Below are positions 1 through 12,967 of a stretch of 64,000 nt of DNA, piece by piece. Location: NCBI GenBank assembly GCA_963662175.1, contig OY759227.1, positions 1,272,501-1,336,500 on the forward strand, given 5' to 3'. The notes under the pieces are model-generated. The model was not told where the DNA came from, did no database searches, and was given only the letters and a program-made list of their open reading frames with translations. The stretch comes from Aradus depressus. Taxonomy: Eukaryota; Arthropoda; Insecta; Hemiptera; Aradidae. Position 1 is the first letter of the stretch. Every line of letters begins with the position of its first letter. Both the position numbers and the translations under genes were made by a program.

Positions 1-1065
1 GATTATTCCAGAATAAAACAAATAGGTGCTGGAGCTCATGGGAGGCTGTTGTTGCCAGTAACGTCAGCTATTTCAGAAAGTCAGTGAACCGAATTACAGA
101 TTTGCGATGAAGGCTGCAGTATCTGCATTTCGGAATATAATTTGTCTTCTTTAAATTATATTATGTGAAGTCTATCTTGAACTTTAGGAATATTTCTTCT
201 GTTTGGAGTACCAAACTACATTCATATATCAAATTGCATTACTCCAGAATAAAACAAATAGGTGGTGGAGCTCATGGGAGACTGTAACGGCAGCTATTTC
301 AGAAAGTCAGTCAACAGAACTTCAGATTTGTGCTGAGGGCTTTAATACCTTCAATTTGGAATACAACTTGTCTTTAATAATAATAATAACTGGAGTCTAT
401 TTCGAACATTAAGGATATTTCTTCTGTTTGGACTACCAAACAACATTCATATATCAAATTGCATTACTCCAGAATAATACAAATAGGTGCTGGAGCACAT
501 GGGAGACTGTTATTGTTAATAACGGCAGCTATTCCAGAAAGTCAGTGAACCGAGCTACAGATTTGCGCTGAGGGCTTCAATACCTTCAATTTGGAATACA
601 ATTTGTCTTCTTAGCATAATAATACCTGGAGTCTATCTCAAACTTTAAGTATACTTCGTCTGTTTGGGTTACCAAACTACAATCATGTATCAAATTGCAT
701 TACTTCAGAATAAAACAAATAGATGCTGAAGCTCATGGGAGACTGTTTTCACCAGTAACGGCAACTATTTCGGAAAGTAGGTCAAAAGAACTTCAGATTT
801 GCGCTGAGGGCCTTAATACCTTCAATTTGGAATACAACTTGTCTTTAATAAAAATAATAACTGGAGTCTATTTCGAACATTAAGTATATTTCTTCTGTTT
901 GAACTACCAAACTACTCCAGAATAAAACAAATAGGTGCTGGAGCTCATGGGAGACTGTTATTGCCAGTAACGGCAAGCTATTTCAGAAAATCAGTGAACG
1001 GAACTTCAGATTTGAGCTGAGGTCTTTAATACCTCTGATTTGGAATACAACTTGCCTCTGAGAAT
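1..1065 (+). repeat. ~230-bp satellite array, part 1
   Basis: About four and a half tandem monomers of 207-238 bp. Each carries the blocks CTACCAAACTACATTCATAT, CCAGAATAAAACAAATAGGT, GGAGCTCATGGGAGACTG and GGAGTCTATCT. Monomers differ at many sites and no reading frame is kept, so this is a non-coding satellite. It is cut at its right end by the LTR of the Gypsy element. Confidence 0.9.
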
Positions 1066-1225
1066 TGTTTTGAATCAATGAAAGACCGATTCTTGTTAGT
1101 TCACAGAAATAGAAATAAACACAACCAATATTATTTTCAACTCAACTGTTAATATCTTTTCTAATATTTTACTTGTCACCTGTAACCTTTTTTCAATGCC
1201 ATCTACATAACATACATACATCACA
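1066..1225 (-). repeat. 3' LTR of Gypsy element
   Basis: 160-bp repeat, identical to 5246-5405 apart from two substitutions. On the minus strand it is preceded by a purine-rich tract (complement of 1226-1238), the expected plus-strand primer. Confidence 0.9.
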
Positions 1226-1238
1226 TCTTCCCCTTCAG
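1226..1238 (-). other. Polypurine tract
   Basis: The minus strand reads CTGAAGGGGAAGA directly before the 3' LTR, the expected position and composition of a polypurine tract. Confidence 0.8.
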
Positions 1239-1303
1239 TTAATAATGCACCTGAAACAAACGAGTTCCCTAATAACAAAAGAACACTTAAAACACTATGA
1301 CTT

Positions 1304-4300
1304 TCACAAATCCAACTTCTGCGGTGGCTGCACTCTTCTTCCACTCCTAGTTCTTATATCCATGGGGTTGCTTTCTTCCTGCCCATCTTGTCCAGTTACG
1401 TCATTTTCGCCGCCCTTACTAACAACTTTAGATTGTTTTAACTGACTACTGTTTCGTCGGAAAACTGCACCATTTTCAGTCTTAATTAAGAAGGATCTTG
1501 GTGTTTCATATTTTCCGATCACTTTAGCCGGCTCCCACGTTTTATTAAACACCACCACATTGTCTCCTTCCGTAAATACATCTCCTTCTTTTGCACTCTT
1601 GTCATAGTGATACTTTGACATATTTTGCCTCCTCCGTTTCTCTTCTGAGAAGGATTTTGGCAAGAGAGTAGGATAAAGATTCATTTTTGACACCGGTAAT
1701 AACGACCTTAATTTTCTACTCATCAGTATTTCCGCTGGACTAGCTGACATCCCTGCCACTGGTGTATTGTGATGTTCCAGCAAGGCCAGTTCAAATGGCG
1801 TGCCAGACTCATAACTTTTAGCCATAAGTTTCTTAGCAATTCCTACTGCCTTTTCGGCCAGACCGTTTGACTTCGGGTATCTAGGGCTAGATGTTTTTAC
1901 TTCTATCTCCCATGCAGAGGCAAGCTTCATAAATTCTACCGAAGAGAAAGGCATATTATCTGATATTAATACCTTAGGTATTCCGTGAGTACAAAATATT
2001 GCTCTTAAGGCCCTAACTACTTCACTGGCCGTTTTCCCTTTCAGCTTTACTACATCTATCCATGTAGATAAATAATCAACCACTACTAAGTAGGAATTTC
2101 CACCAAACTCAAATATATCGGTACCTACCTTTTCGTACGGTAAATCTGGTATGACATGCGGCAGAAGCGGTTCCTTCACTTTTTTATAAGCGAATTTTTC
2201 ACATATGCGGCAGCGAATAATGTGATTTTCAATGTCAGTGCACATATTGGACCAATAAAATATTTGTCTCGCCCTGGCTTTAGTTTTAGAAATGCCGAAA
2301 TGCCCTTGGTGAAGTTTAATAAGCATTTCTTGTCTTAATTCTGTTGGCACGATCAACTTCTCATTTAGAAAGACTAGTCCATTGGACACATGTATATCAT
2401 TTTTCATTTTATAATACCACTTAGCCGCATCCGACACCTGTTTCGACACTGGCCATCCTTCGTAGAAATACTTCACCACTTCTTTCAGAACCTTGTCTTG
2501 CATAGTTTGTTCTCTAAATTGCTTCTTCCTTACCTCACTTATCTGTAAATACAAATCATTAGGCGTAAAATCCAGCAAGTCCGTGCTCGTTATCGAGTGG
2601 ACGTTTTCGAGTAGCACCTGTTCGCTCAGAGGGGACGATTCTTTGTTGTCTGTATTAAAATTTCTGGACAAAGTGTCAGAAATATACATTTCTTTCCCTG
2701 CTACGTGACATAGCCTTAATTTATATTTGACTAATTTTAACGCCATGCGTTGCAATCTATTTGACCCAATCTTCGCAATATTTTTCTTTAGTAGTGATAC
2801 TAGAGGTAAGTGATCAGTCTTGACATTTATTTCTCTACCGTATATAAAAATGTGAAATTTTTCCGTGGCAAACACCAAGGCTAACAGTTCTTTTTCGATC
2901 TGCCCATAACGGGTTTCAGCGTCTGTCAATGCCCTGGACGCATAACTGACGGGCTGATTGTTTTGCATTAGACAGCATCCTATAGCGGATTGAGACGCGT
3001 CGCATTCTATTGTTATTTCCTGACTGTTATCAAAATTTCTTAGTACTGGCGCTCTCGCAATTATATTTTTAATTTTTTCGAAAACCAGAGTGTGCTCTCT
3101 GCTCCACCCCCAACAAACATCCTTTTTTAGTAACCCTCTAAATTGCGCAGTTAACTCAGCAAAATATTTTATGAACGATCGCAGGTAGTTTAAAACACCT
3201 AATATTTGTTGTAATTCTTTAACATTCTTTGGATCATTTAATTCTTTAATTGCCTCGACTCTTTGGGGGTCCACCCGCAGACCCTCCTTATTAAATATGA
3301 AACCCAAAAACCGTACTTCATTTTTCTTATATTGTACTTTACCACTATTAAATTTAACGTTAAGTTTCGTGGCTCTCTCCAGTACCTTATTAACAATGTC
3401 ATCGTGTTCTCTCTCTGAATTCGCTGATATTAACAAATCATCCATGTATACTACCACCCCAGGAATGTCACCAAAATTATTCGAGTTAACCCTGTGAAAC
3501 TCCTCGGGTGCACTGGAGACACCAAAAGGAAGCCTCAGGAACTTATACACACCAAAAGGGGTGGCGAACCCACAGGCGTTGGACGATCCTTCATCGAGTT
3601 TAATATTATAAAATCCATCTCTCAGATCCAACACAGTGAAAATCGACTTACCACTTAACTGAGCTGTAACTTCAGACACGGACGGCAATAGCGCTGGGAC
3701 TCTAACTATTGTTTCGTTAAGTTCTAGAGGGTCGATACATAACCTCAACGAGCCGTCCTTTTTCTCTACTATCACGAGATTACTGATCCAAGAAGCCTCC
3801 CCCTTCGCCTTGGTGATAATACCCTGCTTCTCGAGCTCATTGAGTTTGTCTAGAAGTCTACTCTTCACTGAAAGAGGGACCCGTCGGGGTGGCTTTATTA
3901 CTGGAACAACCTCCTTTCTAATTTTAAGATGACATACGTAGTCTTTTAGTAGGCCCTGACCTGTAAACAAATCACCATATTTCTTTATTAGGTAATTTTT
4001 CGTCTCAGCTTCACAGAGCGCATCGATTCGTCTTATTAATCCTAACGACCTACAAGCATCGAGGCCTAAAATAGGTTTAAATTTGCTGCTATTCGAGTCA
4101 CAAATTACAAACCTGAAGTGCTGAGGATCATGAGTATGGTTAATCTTACATTGTAGTGTAATTTCTCCAATTGGGACGATTTGCCTGCCGCCAAAAACTT
4201 CCAAAATCACATCAGTCTTGTGGATTCTATTAATTTTTAGAAGTTGCAAGAGATTTGAAGGTAGAACATTGACGTCAGACCCGCAATCCAGTTTAAATTT

Positions 4301-5221
4301 GACTCTGTAACATGAATTAATGATTAAATCTTTACTCCATTCTTTACACTTATCCAAATTACTACCAACAGCATCGATATGTAGGACATCATCATCGTTA
4401 TCACTATAGTGGTCAGTACTTATAGTTTTAATTTCCTTAACGGTACATCCCACAGCGAAATGATTCCTCTTGCCACATTTTGCACACACCTTGCCATAAG
4501 CTGGGCAACTCCTCACTTTATGCCTTCTGTTGCACTTTTTGCACAAATAAATAGTAGTATCATTTTCGTTAACATTATGAGAATCCCTTCCACCTGGATT
4601 TTTATAAGGAAAACGACCTTTGTTATTTTTATAGTTACTAAATTCGGCCTTACCTTGTTTAATTTCATCTATTTGAATCTGACCTTGCATATTCTTTACT
4701 TGTTGCCTACTTATTTCAGCTGCTTTAATAAAATCTATCACTTTGTTTAAGTCGATGTCCGATTGTCGTAATATTCTTTCTTGTAGGTCCTCTGCTTGTA
4801 AGTGAAGTACAAGTTGATCACGAATTAGGTTTTCTTCTTGATCACCGAATTCACAGTTTGACGCTAATGTCTTCAGTTGGGTGACATAATTTTCTAACGA
4901 TTGCCCCTCAAGCCTGATGCACTTAAAAAATTTGTGCCTTTCATAAATGATATTTTTCCTTACCTTGCATTAAGCCTCAAATTTTCGAACAATGTCGTCA
5001 AAATTATTTTTGTCCTCTGTAGTGGAAAATTTGAACGTATTATAAATCTCCTCGCCTTCATCACCGATTAAATTTAAAAGAATAGCCGCTTTTACCTTGG
5101 AGCTTTTGGAAGTTATTTCCGTGGCTATTAAATAATTTGTCAATTTATTGTACCATTTTGACCAATTTTGCTCCAAATTTCCGGAAAAACTCAATTCTCG
5201 AGGTGGTTTAAAATCACCCAT
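1304..5221 (-). pseudogene. gag-pol: Gypsy gag-pol polyprotein, one in-frame stop
   Basis: One frame of about 1,300 codons starts at the ATG ending at 5221. A single TAA near 4970 interrupts gag; the frame stays open on both sides to the TGA at 1304. In order, the protein has a gag domain, two zinc knuckles (first begins CKKCNRRHKVRSC), a protease with LDCGSDVNVLP where Asp-Thr-Gly is usual, a reverse transcriptase with YMDD, RNase H (ECDAS, TDHLPL) and an integrase. The integrase zinc region is LHQGHF...CRICEKF and its acidic residues lie in GTDIFEF, ISDNMPF and NGLAEKAV. The protein ends in a TRSGRRV tail common in Gypsy pol. The Thr-to-Cys change in the protease and the stop argue against present activity, although a stop can be bypassed by recoding. 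Confidence 0.92.
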
Positions 5222-5229
5222 CTTAATAT

Positions 5230-5245
5230 CCCACTTCTGACACCA
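5230..5245 (-). other. Primer binding site, tRNA-Leu type
   Basis: The minus strand reads TGGTGTCAGAAGTGGG immediately inside the 5' LTR. It is complementary to a tRNA 3' end of the CTGACACCA type, which matches insect tRNA-Leu from memory. Confidence 0.75.
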
Positions 5246-5405
5246 TGTTTTGAATCAATGAAAGACCGATTCTTGTTAGTTCACAGAAATAGAAATAAAC
5301 ACAACCAATATTATTTTCAACTCAACTGTTAATATATTTTCTAATATTTTACTTGTCACCTGTAACCTTTTTCCAATGCCATCTACATAACATACATACA
5401 TCACA
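5246..5405 (-). repeat. 5' LTR of Gypsy element
   Basis: 160-bp LTR, adjacent to the primer site on its inner side. At 160 bp it leaves little room for a promoter, as in other Mag-type elements. Confidence 0.9.
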
Positions 5406-5865
5406 AGATAAATTTACAATTACTCAAATACACTCACGTTTACATAAAAAAATTTTTTTTTTATAATTACTTTCCGTTATAATAGTTATAAATAAACCAA
5501 TAATCCTTTCTACCGTACATGTCACCTCCTCGCACCAAAACAATAAATACTCATACTCAATTATTTTTTATAATATACCCTATCTACTTAAAAATGTTCA
5601 CCCGCTGATTCTTTTACAGACTCCATAATTCATAGGTTCTTTTGACCCGTTCACCTAAATTTTTTTTAGGAATAGAAATAAATTATTACCGACAACCAAT
5701 ATATCTCTTCTCGACTCCATACTTCATAAATTCTAATCAATAATAGTTTTTAAATCACGCCAATGCTACACGACCACATATCCTCCCAATTATCTAATGT
5801 TTATTCTCCTTTTTTTTTTATTACTACTTAATGGCATAACTAGCCAAACAAATTCTATTTGTTTA
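5406..5865. other. AT-rich DNA, no gene seen
   Basis: Low-complexity AT-rich sequence with poly-T runs. No open frame of interest and no repeat assignable to the elements around it. Confidence 0.5.
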
Positions 5866-6134
5866 CATATTTCCGAGCATACTTAAAACTATCTTTTACG
5901 TCTATCATCTCTCAGGTACTTTATATTCTTTTTTCATTATTCAAAATTATTATAATTTATTAGTATTTACTTTTTATTTTAATTTTTTATCATCATACAT
6001 TAACTCTTATTTATTTTTTATTCCAGGCTAATGCTATGTCACCGGACCTACAATCGACGTATCATCATAATTATACAAACAAACATCGAGTCATATACAA
6101 CTTTACACGAATTTTTAGTTTAACTTTCACTGAG
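5866..6134 (+). repeat. Long inverted repeat, left arm
   Basis: 269-bp arm, repeated in reverse complement at 8001-8269 with near identity. The outer edge reads CATATTTCCGAGCAT and the inner edge TTTCACTGAG. The arms enclose 1,866 bp. This could be the ends of a non-autonomous DNA element or an inverted duplication; no transposase is visible. Confidence 0.85.
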
Positions 6135-8000
6135 CTATTCTTTGGCACAAATAGATTAGGTATTCAAACTACTATCAAACATACGAAGAGAAAAACCTTA
6201 AATAAATTTACAAAAAGGTTATGTCATAAATACAATTACTTTAGTTTGTAACTCTCACTGAGCCACTCTTCAGAACATTGTTTGTTGCGAAATCAAGACA
6301 ATAGCACAACAAAAAAAATAGATAAGATACTTAAAACTACTATCAAACATACGAAGAGAAAAACCATAAACACCCGTTAATATTCCCATAATATATTAGA
6401 TTTTATAATAATATAATCCTAAACCCAAATATCCAATATGAACAATACAACATATTTAACGCTATAATATATAAAATTCTTTATGAACTGAAATTAGTCG
6501 AATGTCCAATAATCATACCAATAATTTTTATTTCCAAGTCCTTGTACATGATAACACATCATTATTTAATTTCTAATATGTTACAATCTTATTTTCATTA
6601 GGATATTGCGCGTTCGAGACTACACCATTCTGCGACTACTCATCCATAATTCCCGCAATAGGAGCATCGATACTTTCAAAAATCGCATCTTTTCTAATTT
6701 TAAAGTTACTATAAAGTTGTTATAGGAAAGTGCAGTTTTTTTATTTTATTATTGTTATCATAAATAGTTCTTATTTTAACGTTATTATCATATTTTTATC
6801 TAATTTTATTTATAAGTTTTTATTATCTATTTATAGATTTTCTTTTTTATTTTAACTACCTCTATTTCTCCAATAGACCTTCCTCTTCCTTATTATTTTT
6901 ATGTGCGCAGAACTACATTACAAGTGATATATAGAAAAAATTTATGTTATTATTTATATTCATCCCTTGAGGGTAGTATACTGTGTTATATTCTTTTCTT
7001 TATTTATTTAAATATGTGAAATATTATAATCGATCGCTTCCATCTGTTTTTCTATCTATCACCCCATCCTTCAAAGAACCTTTAGTATCAAATAAATTAG
7101 AACCCTGAGATAAGAGAATTTTATAAGATAGTTTTAAATATAACCCAAGCAACGGCTATCACAATGGCTCCCAACTTTGGAGCTTAATATAGAAATATTT
7201 AATTAATGGTAGTAACGGCTATCACAATGGCGCAACAACGTGAGGCTTGAATTGTAGTAACGTTTATTTTAATATAATCCCTGTAACGACTAGCACAATA
7301 TATATATACCTATTTAATAATACACATATATATATATTGAAAGGTTTTCAGTTATTATCTAAGCCTTCATTTATATTGGTTAAAATTTCCCCACAAGAAG
7401 GGTTTAGTTTAAATCAAATTGAATAAATTAAAAAATGAATTTAATTTCTCCACAAGGGATATGCCATAATGAAAGGTTTATTATAAATTGATTTTAATTG
7501 AATAAAAAAAATATGAATTTAAGTTGGTTTCAGACTTTTCAAAATAAAAAGAAATATATATCATAACTAACTCTGTACATTCTTGGAATTTACGTTAATA
7601 GTACCAATAAAATCAAAATTGTTTACCGGTATGATTCTAAAAAAAATATTAATTATAGCTATTGTGTCCCGAAAAATTGGTACTCACCTCCAAAGGTGTA
7701 GAGATCCGCAAGGCCTATGAGTTTCGAAATTTGAATTTCATTGAGAGAGATATCGGGAATTAAGAAAAAGATTAGAACATATTTACAAACAAAATAACTT
7801 TAATAAAACTATTATGAATTTGAAAATTGAAAATGGCCATCTTGGAGGCTATATGTACAAAAAAAATAGATCCTACCTTGGTGAAGTCACACTTGGAACA
7901 TAAAATTCAAATTATTTCTATTATTTACAAAGGATCGGAGTCCAGACTCTCTCCACCTCATCTCAACCCTTCATTGGTCACTTCTCACTCATTTCCACCA
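6135..8000. other. Spacer of the inverted repeat, non-coding
   Basis: AT-rich, no credible gene. It holds a 32-bp direct repeat (6166-6197 and 6334-6365). It also holds two copies of a CAACGGCTATCACAATGG-like motif near 7147 and 7210, with a weaker third copy near 7280. The phrase AGAACCCTGAGATA near 7100 recurs near 15113, so part of this spacer is an interspersed repeat. Confidence 0.5.
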
Positions 8001-8269
8001 CTCAGTGAAAGTTAAACTAAAAATTCGTGTAAAGTTGTATATGACTCGATGTTTGTTTGTATAATTATGATGATACGTCGATTGTAGGTCCGGTGACATA
8101 GCATTAGCCTGGAATAAAAAATAAATAAGAGTTAATGTATGATGATAAAAAATTAAAATAAAAAGTAAATACTGATAAATTATAATAATTTTGAATAATG
8201 AAAAAAGAATATAAAGTACCTGAGAGATGATAGACGTAAAAGATAGTTTTAAGTATGCTCGGAAATATG
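8001..8269 (-). repeat. Long inverted repeat, right arm
   Basis: Reverse complement of 5866-6134. Open frames of about 124 and 84 codons that cross it are by-products of the AT-rich repeat. Confidence 0.85.
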
Positions 8270-9194
8270 CAACTTTTAACACAAAAAACAGAGACCAGTC
8301 CTTCACAGGTTTTGCCTCTATCAAAACCGAACATCGACTGATTTTTAGCTGTTTGCACTGCATTGTGGGTCGGCAGATTCGGATGTCTTCTGTTTTCCGT
8401 CTCTTGTTTTTCTTAAATATTAAACTTTTTTGGCGTTTTCTTCCCTCGTTTCTTTTTCTTCTTTCTTATTAAATATTGCATGCATTTTCTGTAGTTTTTC
8501 TTTTTAATTTTGGCTTCTTCATTTCTCGAAAATAGCATGTAAATTTTGTGCTATACACCTTCAGATCATTTATACCGCTTTGGATTGGATCCGTCCTCTA
8601 TGATTGGATCAATTTTGGAACATGCTTCCTTTTCAAAATTTTGAGCTGGCTTTTCCATCTGATGTGGGCAGTTTTTCTCTTCTTTTCCTTTTTCAATCTC
8701 TTCTTAATAATTGACTGTCTTTTTCTAAAAATTTTCAAAACCTTCTACTGACCAGTTTTTTAACCATTGATCTTTTTTTTTTCATTTGCGTTTATATTTT
8801 CTCCAATTCTTCTTCCTTTTTTTCTTTTGACTGTTTTATTTTCTTCCTGGGTGTGGAATTCATTTTTCCTGTAAATTTTAGTTTCTTTTTGAAGTTGGTG
8901 GGTTTCTTGATTGATGTACAAAATGTTAGTTGATAACTGTAAGGTTAGGCCTAAAGCTACCTTTTATTTCTTTTAAAGTTGTTCCTACTCTGCTGAATTT
9001 CTATTTTATTTTCTTCCTCTTTAGGTTTCTTTCTTCTTTATTTTCTTTCTTATTATTTCAAATGGGTTTCAAAAATTATAACGTTGCTTCGACATCAGTT
9101 GTCTTGGTAACGGGTTTGTTTAACAAATAAAAGAAAATTGTAAGAAGTTAAACGGTGAACGATGAATAGAAAAAAGTAAATAATTTTTTTTAAT
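8270..9194. other. T-rich non-coding DNA
   Basis: Strongly T-biased plus strand with TTTTCTT-type runs. No gene, RNA gene or repeat family recognised. Confidence 0.5.
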
Positions 9195-9345
9195 TGTTGA
9201 TTTTTGAAACGAGTACTTTGAATCGATACAAGTAAAATCTATTCGATACCTATTTGGTATCGAAAGAAACGTATCGATACGAGAAGATATTGTTACTTAA
9301 TAAAAGTATCGATACTTTACTTGTATTTACTTGTATCGATAGATC
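9195..9345. repeat. TATCGATA-rich segment bordering satellite
   Basis: Several TATCGATA-type octamers in direct and inverted order, ending TATCGATAGATCCCTAC exactly where the satellite begins. A related segment at 15190-15291 ends TATCGATAGGACCCTAC at another satellite edge. Confidence 0.6.
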
Positions 9346-10012
9346 CCTACCCATGAGCTCTAGCACCTATTTGTTTTATTCTGGAGTAATGCAATTTTAA
9401 TATATGAATGTAGTTTGGTAGTCCAAAAAGAAGAAATATACTTAAAGTTTGAGATAGACTCCACGTATTATTATTCTAAGAAGACAAATTGTATTCCAAA
9501 TTGAAGGTATTAAAGCCCTTAGCACAAATCTGAAGTTCTGTTGACTGCCTCTCTGAAATAGCTGCTGTTATTGGCAATAAAACTTGCCCATGAGCTCCAG
9601 CACCTATTCGTTTTATTCTGGAGTAATGCAATTTGATATATGAATGTAGTTAGGTAGTCCAAACAGAAGAAATATACTTAATGTTCGAAATAGACTCTAG
9701 TTATTATTAATATTAAAGACAAGTTGTATTCCAAATTGAAAATATTAAGGCCCGTAGCGCAAATCTGAAGTTCTTTTGACCTACTTTCTGAAATAGTTGC
9801 CGTTACTGGTAATAACAATCTCCCATGAGCTCCAGCACCTATTTGTTTTATTCTGGAATAATGCAATTTGATACATAAATGTAGTTTGGTAGTCGAAACA
9901 GAAGTAATATACTTAAAGTTCTAGATAGATTCCTGATATTATTATTCTAAGAAGACAATTGGTATTCCAACGTAAAGCTATTAATGCCCTCAGCGCAACA
10001 GAATATGCTCAT
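9346..10012 (-). repeat. ~230-bp satellite array, inverted fragment
   Basis: About three monomers of the same satellite as at 1-1065, in reverse complement (CCCATGAGCTCCAGCACCTA recurs). Confidence 0.9.
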
Positions 10013-10361
10013 ACTCAAATTCCTTCACTACAGGCTAAGCCCATTTTTTTTTTTTTTTTTTGATTCATTCAATAAGTCCTTCTTAATTATTTCTCAAATC
10101 CAACTGATAATCTGATTTTACCTTGTTTAATATATTTACTTCCTTCATCCTAACAATTTTTATTTATTTAATATTACATTTACCAACAGCATAGCTACTT
10201 TTTCTATTCATTTTATTTTTTATTTATTTATTTCCATCATTATTACAACACCAGACATAATTCGGACAATTATTTATATTTTCATTTTATTTTATATTAT
10301 TTACTTTTCATTTCACTTTCTGTTATTTACGTAATATAAATGTTTCCTTCCCTATTTCAAC

Positions 10362-10607
10362 ATGAGCAGGAGAGAAGAACAATTCCTTTGTTCGCTCAGT
10401 AACCTGAGGGAGGTGGAGGACCTGTTCCATTTTGTTGGGGTATGTCCCGTCCTTAGAGAGGCCAGACAGAGGTGGCTGGGCAAACCTACCCTAGGGAGAG
10501 GGGAACTCATCGCTTTTCTGAATGGGAAGAACTGGAATCTGATCTATAACTACGCAAGGGCTGCATCTAAATATAGAAATATGTTAATTCGGGAATTTAA
10601 TTTCTAG
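10362..10607 (+). pseudogene. LINE ORF2 C-terminal fragment
   Basis: 81 codons with LCSLSNLREVEDLFHFVGVC, the gag-like CCHC-type C-terminal finger seen at the end of many insect LINE proteins (one Cys is replaced by Ser). It is followed by the usual short helical tail ending REFNF. The upstream catalytic domains are missing, so this is a dead fragment. Confidence 0.75.
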
Positions 10608-10738
10608 GACCCAATCAAACCTCCTTCCTTCATGTAATTTATGATTATTACCATTTACCCATGTTTAGTTAATTTTATTTGGTTTCATGTCTTTATTTTA
10701 TTCTCTCATATTCGCATTATTATTTTTGTATGTTTTAT

Positions 10739-10741
<3 letters not shown>

Positions 10742-10802
<61 letters not shown>
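10742..10802. repeat. (TA)n microsatellite plus T run
   Basis: About 48 bp of pure TA followed by a run of T inside the LINE 3' region. Confidence 0.95.
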
Positions 10803-10999
10803 AAAGGAATTTAACTATGATTATTTATTCTCTTCATTTATTTATATAAGTTAGTATTTTTTGTTCTTCATTATCAAATATCTGTAATGCCAACTCCGAC
10901 CGACGGCCTAAATGGCTATAGTCTAAGTGTTTTTTTTCTTTGTATATTTCTTGGAATTATGTTATTTTTCTTCTTTTATTAAAAACCATTCTATTCTAT

Positions 11000-12024
11000 T
11001 CTTCCTTATTTACTGTTATAATTTTGCCATTATGCATTCAAGATTATATTTTTTCTTTTAAAAAATATTCCTGTTACATTTCTCTATTTAGATTTTCATT
11101 GTTATATTTTTTTAATTTGTTAAACAGAATTATATTAAGTTTCATAGACTAATTTTTATGATACAAATTTTTTATTCATCCATTTGAGGATATATAATTT
11201 TATTATATTATTACTTTTTTTTTTATTCTGAAACTATGAGCAAATGCTTGCTCTCAAAACCGGTTATGGGTGAATTCTAGCTCGCAAGCGCAGGATCGCT
11301 GATCTCCCTATCTCAAAAGTGCCCAATTTATTGAGTGCTACGTCATATTAAAACAAACCCTTAAAAATATATATATATTTTTTTTATCGTTTATTTTTAT
11401 TTTCAAACACCCCACACCAATAAAACGCATGCATAAAAAATATATCGGCAAAATAACAATCTAATACACACTATCTATCCTTATATAATAAACTTTCCCA
11501 TATATCATCATCAACAACCATCTAAATATAATATAATTTATATAAATAGTTTTGTTTTTTATCAAAAAAACTTTTAAAAAGTATAAAATTTTATGTTCAT
11601 AGCGCAGAGTACATTAAATATTATTTAAATATACATTTTTTTATTCTCATATATATATTTTTTTTTACTCATAGTAAAAACACTATAAATATTATTAATT
11701 ATTATTATACCCGTTATCATATAACATATTTAATATAATTTTCAATTACAAAAAAAAAATAGATGCAATCAATATTTACATTATAGGATTGTTTACAACT
11801 CCAGTTCATATTAATTGTACATCATACACAATTCAAAATAGCTGTTATAGCAATTGTTTATCTATCATAATTTACTCTCTTTATATAACAACGTTGACCC
11901 ATCAATTTTCTCACGTCCAATATTTTTATTTTTATTTTTTTAATTTAATTTTAATTATTCATTTAGAGTTTTTTACAATATTATCCAAGACAAGCAATTT
12001 TTCCGGCTAACACAAAACTTTCCA
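11000..12024. other. AT-rich DNA, no gene seen
   Basis: Very AT-rich. A slightly GC-richer patch near 11230-11345 is not recognised. Nothing else is supported. Confidence 0.5.
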
Positions 12025-12967
12025 TCAGTTAGAACACATATATTTTTTTATTTTATATTTGTAGTTAATTTTTCTATGATCTTTTTTCCTAAATTCCTGA
12101 ATATTATTTATAATTACCGTTCTATTTTTTTGTTCATTTATTTGATCTAAATACAATGCTCTCGAATTTTTAAAATAATTTTTCTTAGTCTTATGTTTGA
12201 AGTTTGTGTTCTTATTATTTTTATAACTGTTACTATTGTTAAGCTTATTTACACATTTATTAAAATTTATTTTTCGACATCCGATTCTTCTAGAACTTTT
12301 AATTTTATTTGTTGTATGTCTTTTCATGTTTGGGTTCTTATTATAAGATAATATTTTTGTTTCTTTACTATTTTCTTGATTATGTCTTTTCACTTGTTAT
12401 TTTTATTTCAATATATTTAAATTTACCAACCACCTTATTGATTTTTATATTCTTTTTTATTTCTCTATTTCCCTGTATATTCTCAATCATATTTCTATTT
12501 AATTTACTTTTCATTGTTTTTAATTCATTTTGCTGAGCATTGCCTATTGCGCTTAATTTTTTATCATTTATTAGTAATTTCTTTTTACATTTATTTTCAA
12601 CATCTACAAATTCCGTTTCTGTCTCCGCTATTATTTCACCCATTTTACTCCCTTGTTGGTAAGTGACATTCTTTATTTCTTTTTCAAAATTATTAATAAT
12701 ATTATTGGTTTGTTCTAATTTTTGATTTAATTTGGCAAATGCCACATCGTGTTTATTGTTTATTTCGGAAATATTCTGATTTGTTAATTCTATTTTATTT
12801 TTTAATTCCTACATACTAGTTTCTATGTTATTATTATTTACCGCATTCTGGGCCTTTAATTGTTGAAACATGCTAATTACATCACTATTATTATGAGTTA
12901 TATTTTTCTTGCCACCATCTTTGATCGGACTATTGGTATCATACCCCTTTATACTATGCTCCGCCAT
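12025..12967 (-). pseudogene. gag: Gag remnant of an LTR retrotransposon
   Basis: A Met at 12967 opens a minus-strand frame just downstream of a primer site and LTR. It is broken by a TAG near 12810 and a frameshift near 12385. The middle part (12380-12745) is a charged, coiled-coil-like stretch rich in Lys, Glu and Asn; the last part is Lys/Asn-rich. Position behind LTR and primer site is the main evidence; the sequence has no recognisable Gag motif. The related element at 16071-16562 has the same layout. Confidence 0.5.

Larger units (their letters stand above)
1066..5405 (-). mobile_element. Mag-like Ty3/Gypsy LTR retrotransposon, nearly complete
   Basis: Two 160-bp direct repeats (TG...CA) flank one long gag-pol frame on the minus strand. 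A tRNA-Leu-like primer site lies next to the right LTR and a purine tract next to the left LTR, so transcription runs right to left. The two LTRs differ at only two positions, which suggests a young insertion. Very short LTRs, a single gag-pol frame and no env fit the Mag clade; clade placement is inference. Flanks AGAAT (left) and AGATA (right) are not a clean target duplication, and the satellite on the left does not resume on the right. Confidence 0.9.
10358..10999 (+). mobile_element. 5'-truncated LINE, 3' end
   Basis: Contains the C-terminal end of a non-LTR retrotransposon ORF2 (10362-10607), a 3' UTR with a long TA tract, and a short ATTCT-repeat tail near 10985-10999 typical of some insect LINEs. 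The 5' part is absent. Confidence 0.7.

Noticed and set aside
1..1065. CRISPR-like or coding repeat
   Set aside because: Monomers of about 230 bp without short spacers and with no conserved frame; a eukaryotic satellite.
1096..1344. 82-codon minus-strand frame with a hydrophobic segment at the end of the Gypsy element (possible env)
   Set aside because: Overlaps the end of pol in another frame and runs into the LTR; too short and without env features.
7989..8363. 124-codon minus-strand frame
   Set aside because: Crosses an AT-rich inverted-repeat arm, Ile/Leu/Tyr-rich, no domain; the matching left arm has no equivalent frame.
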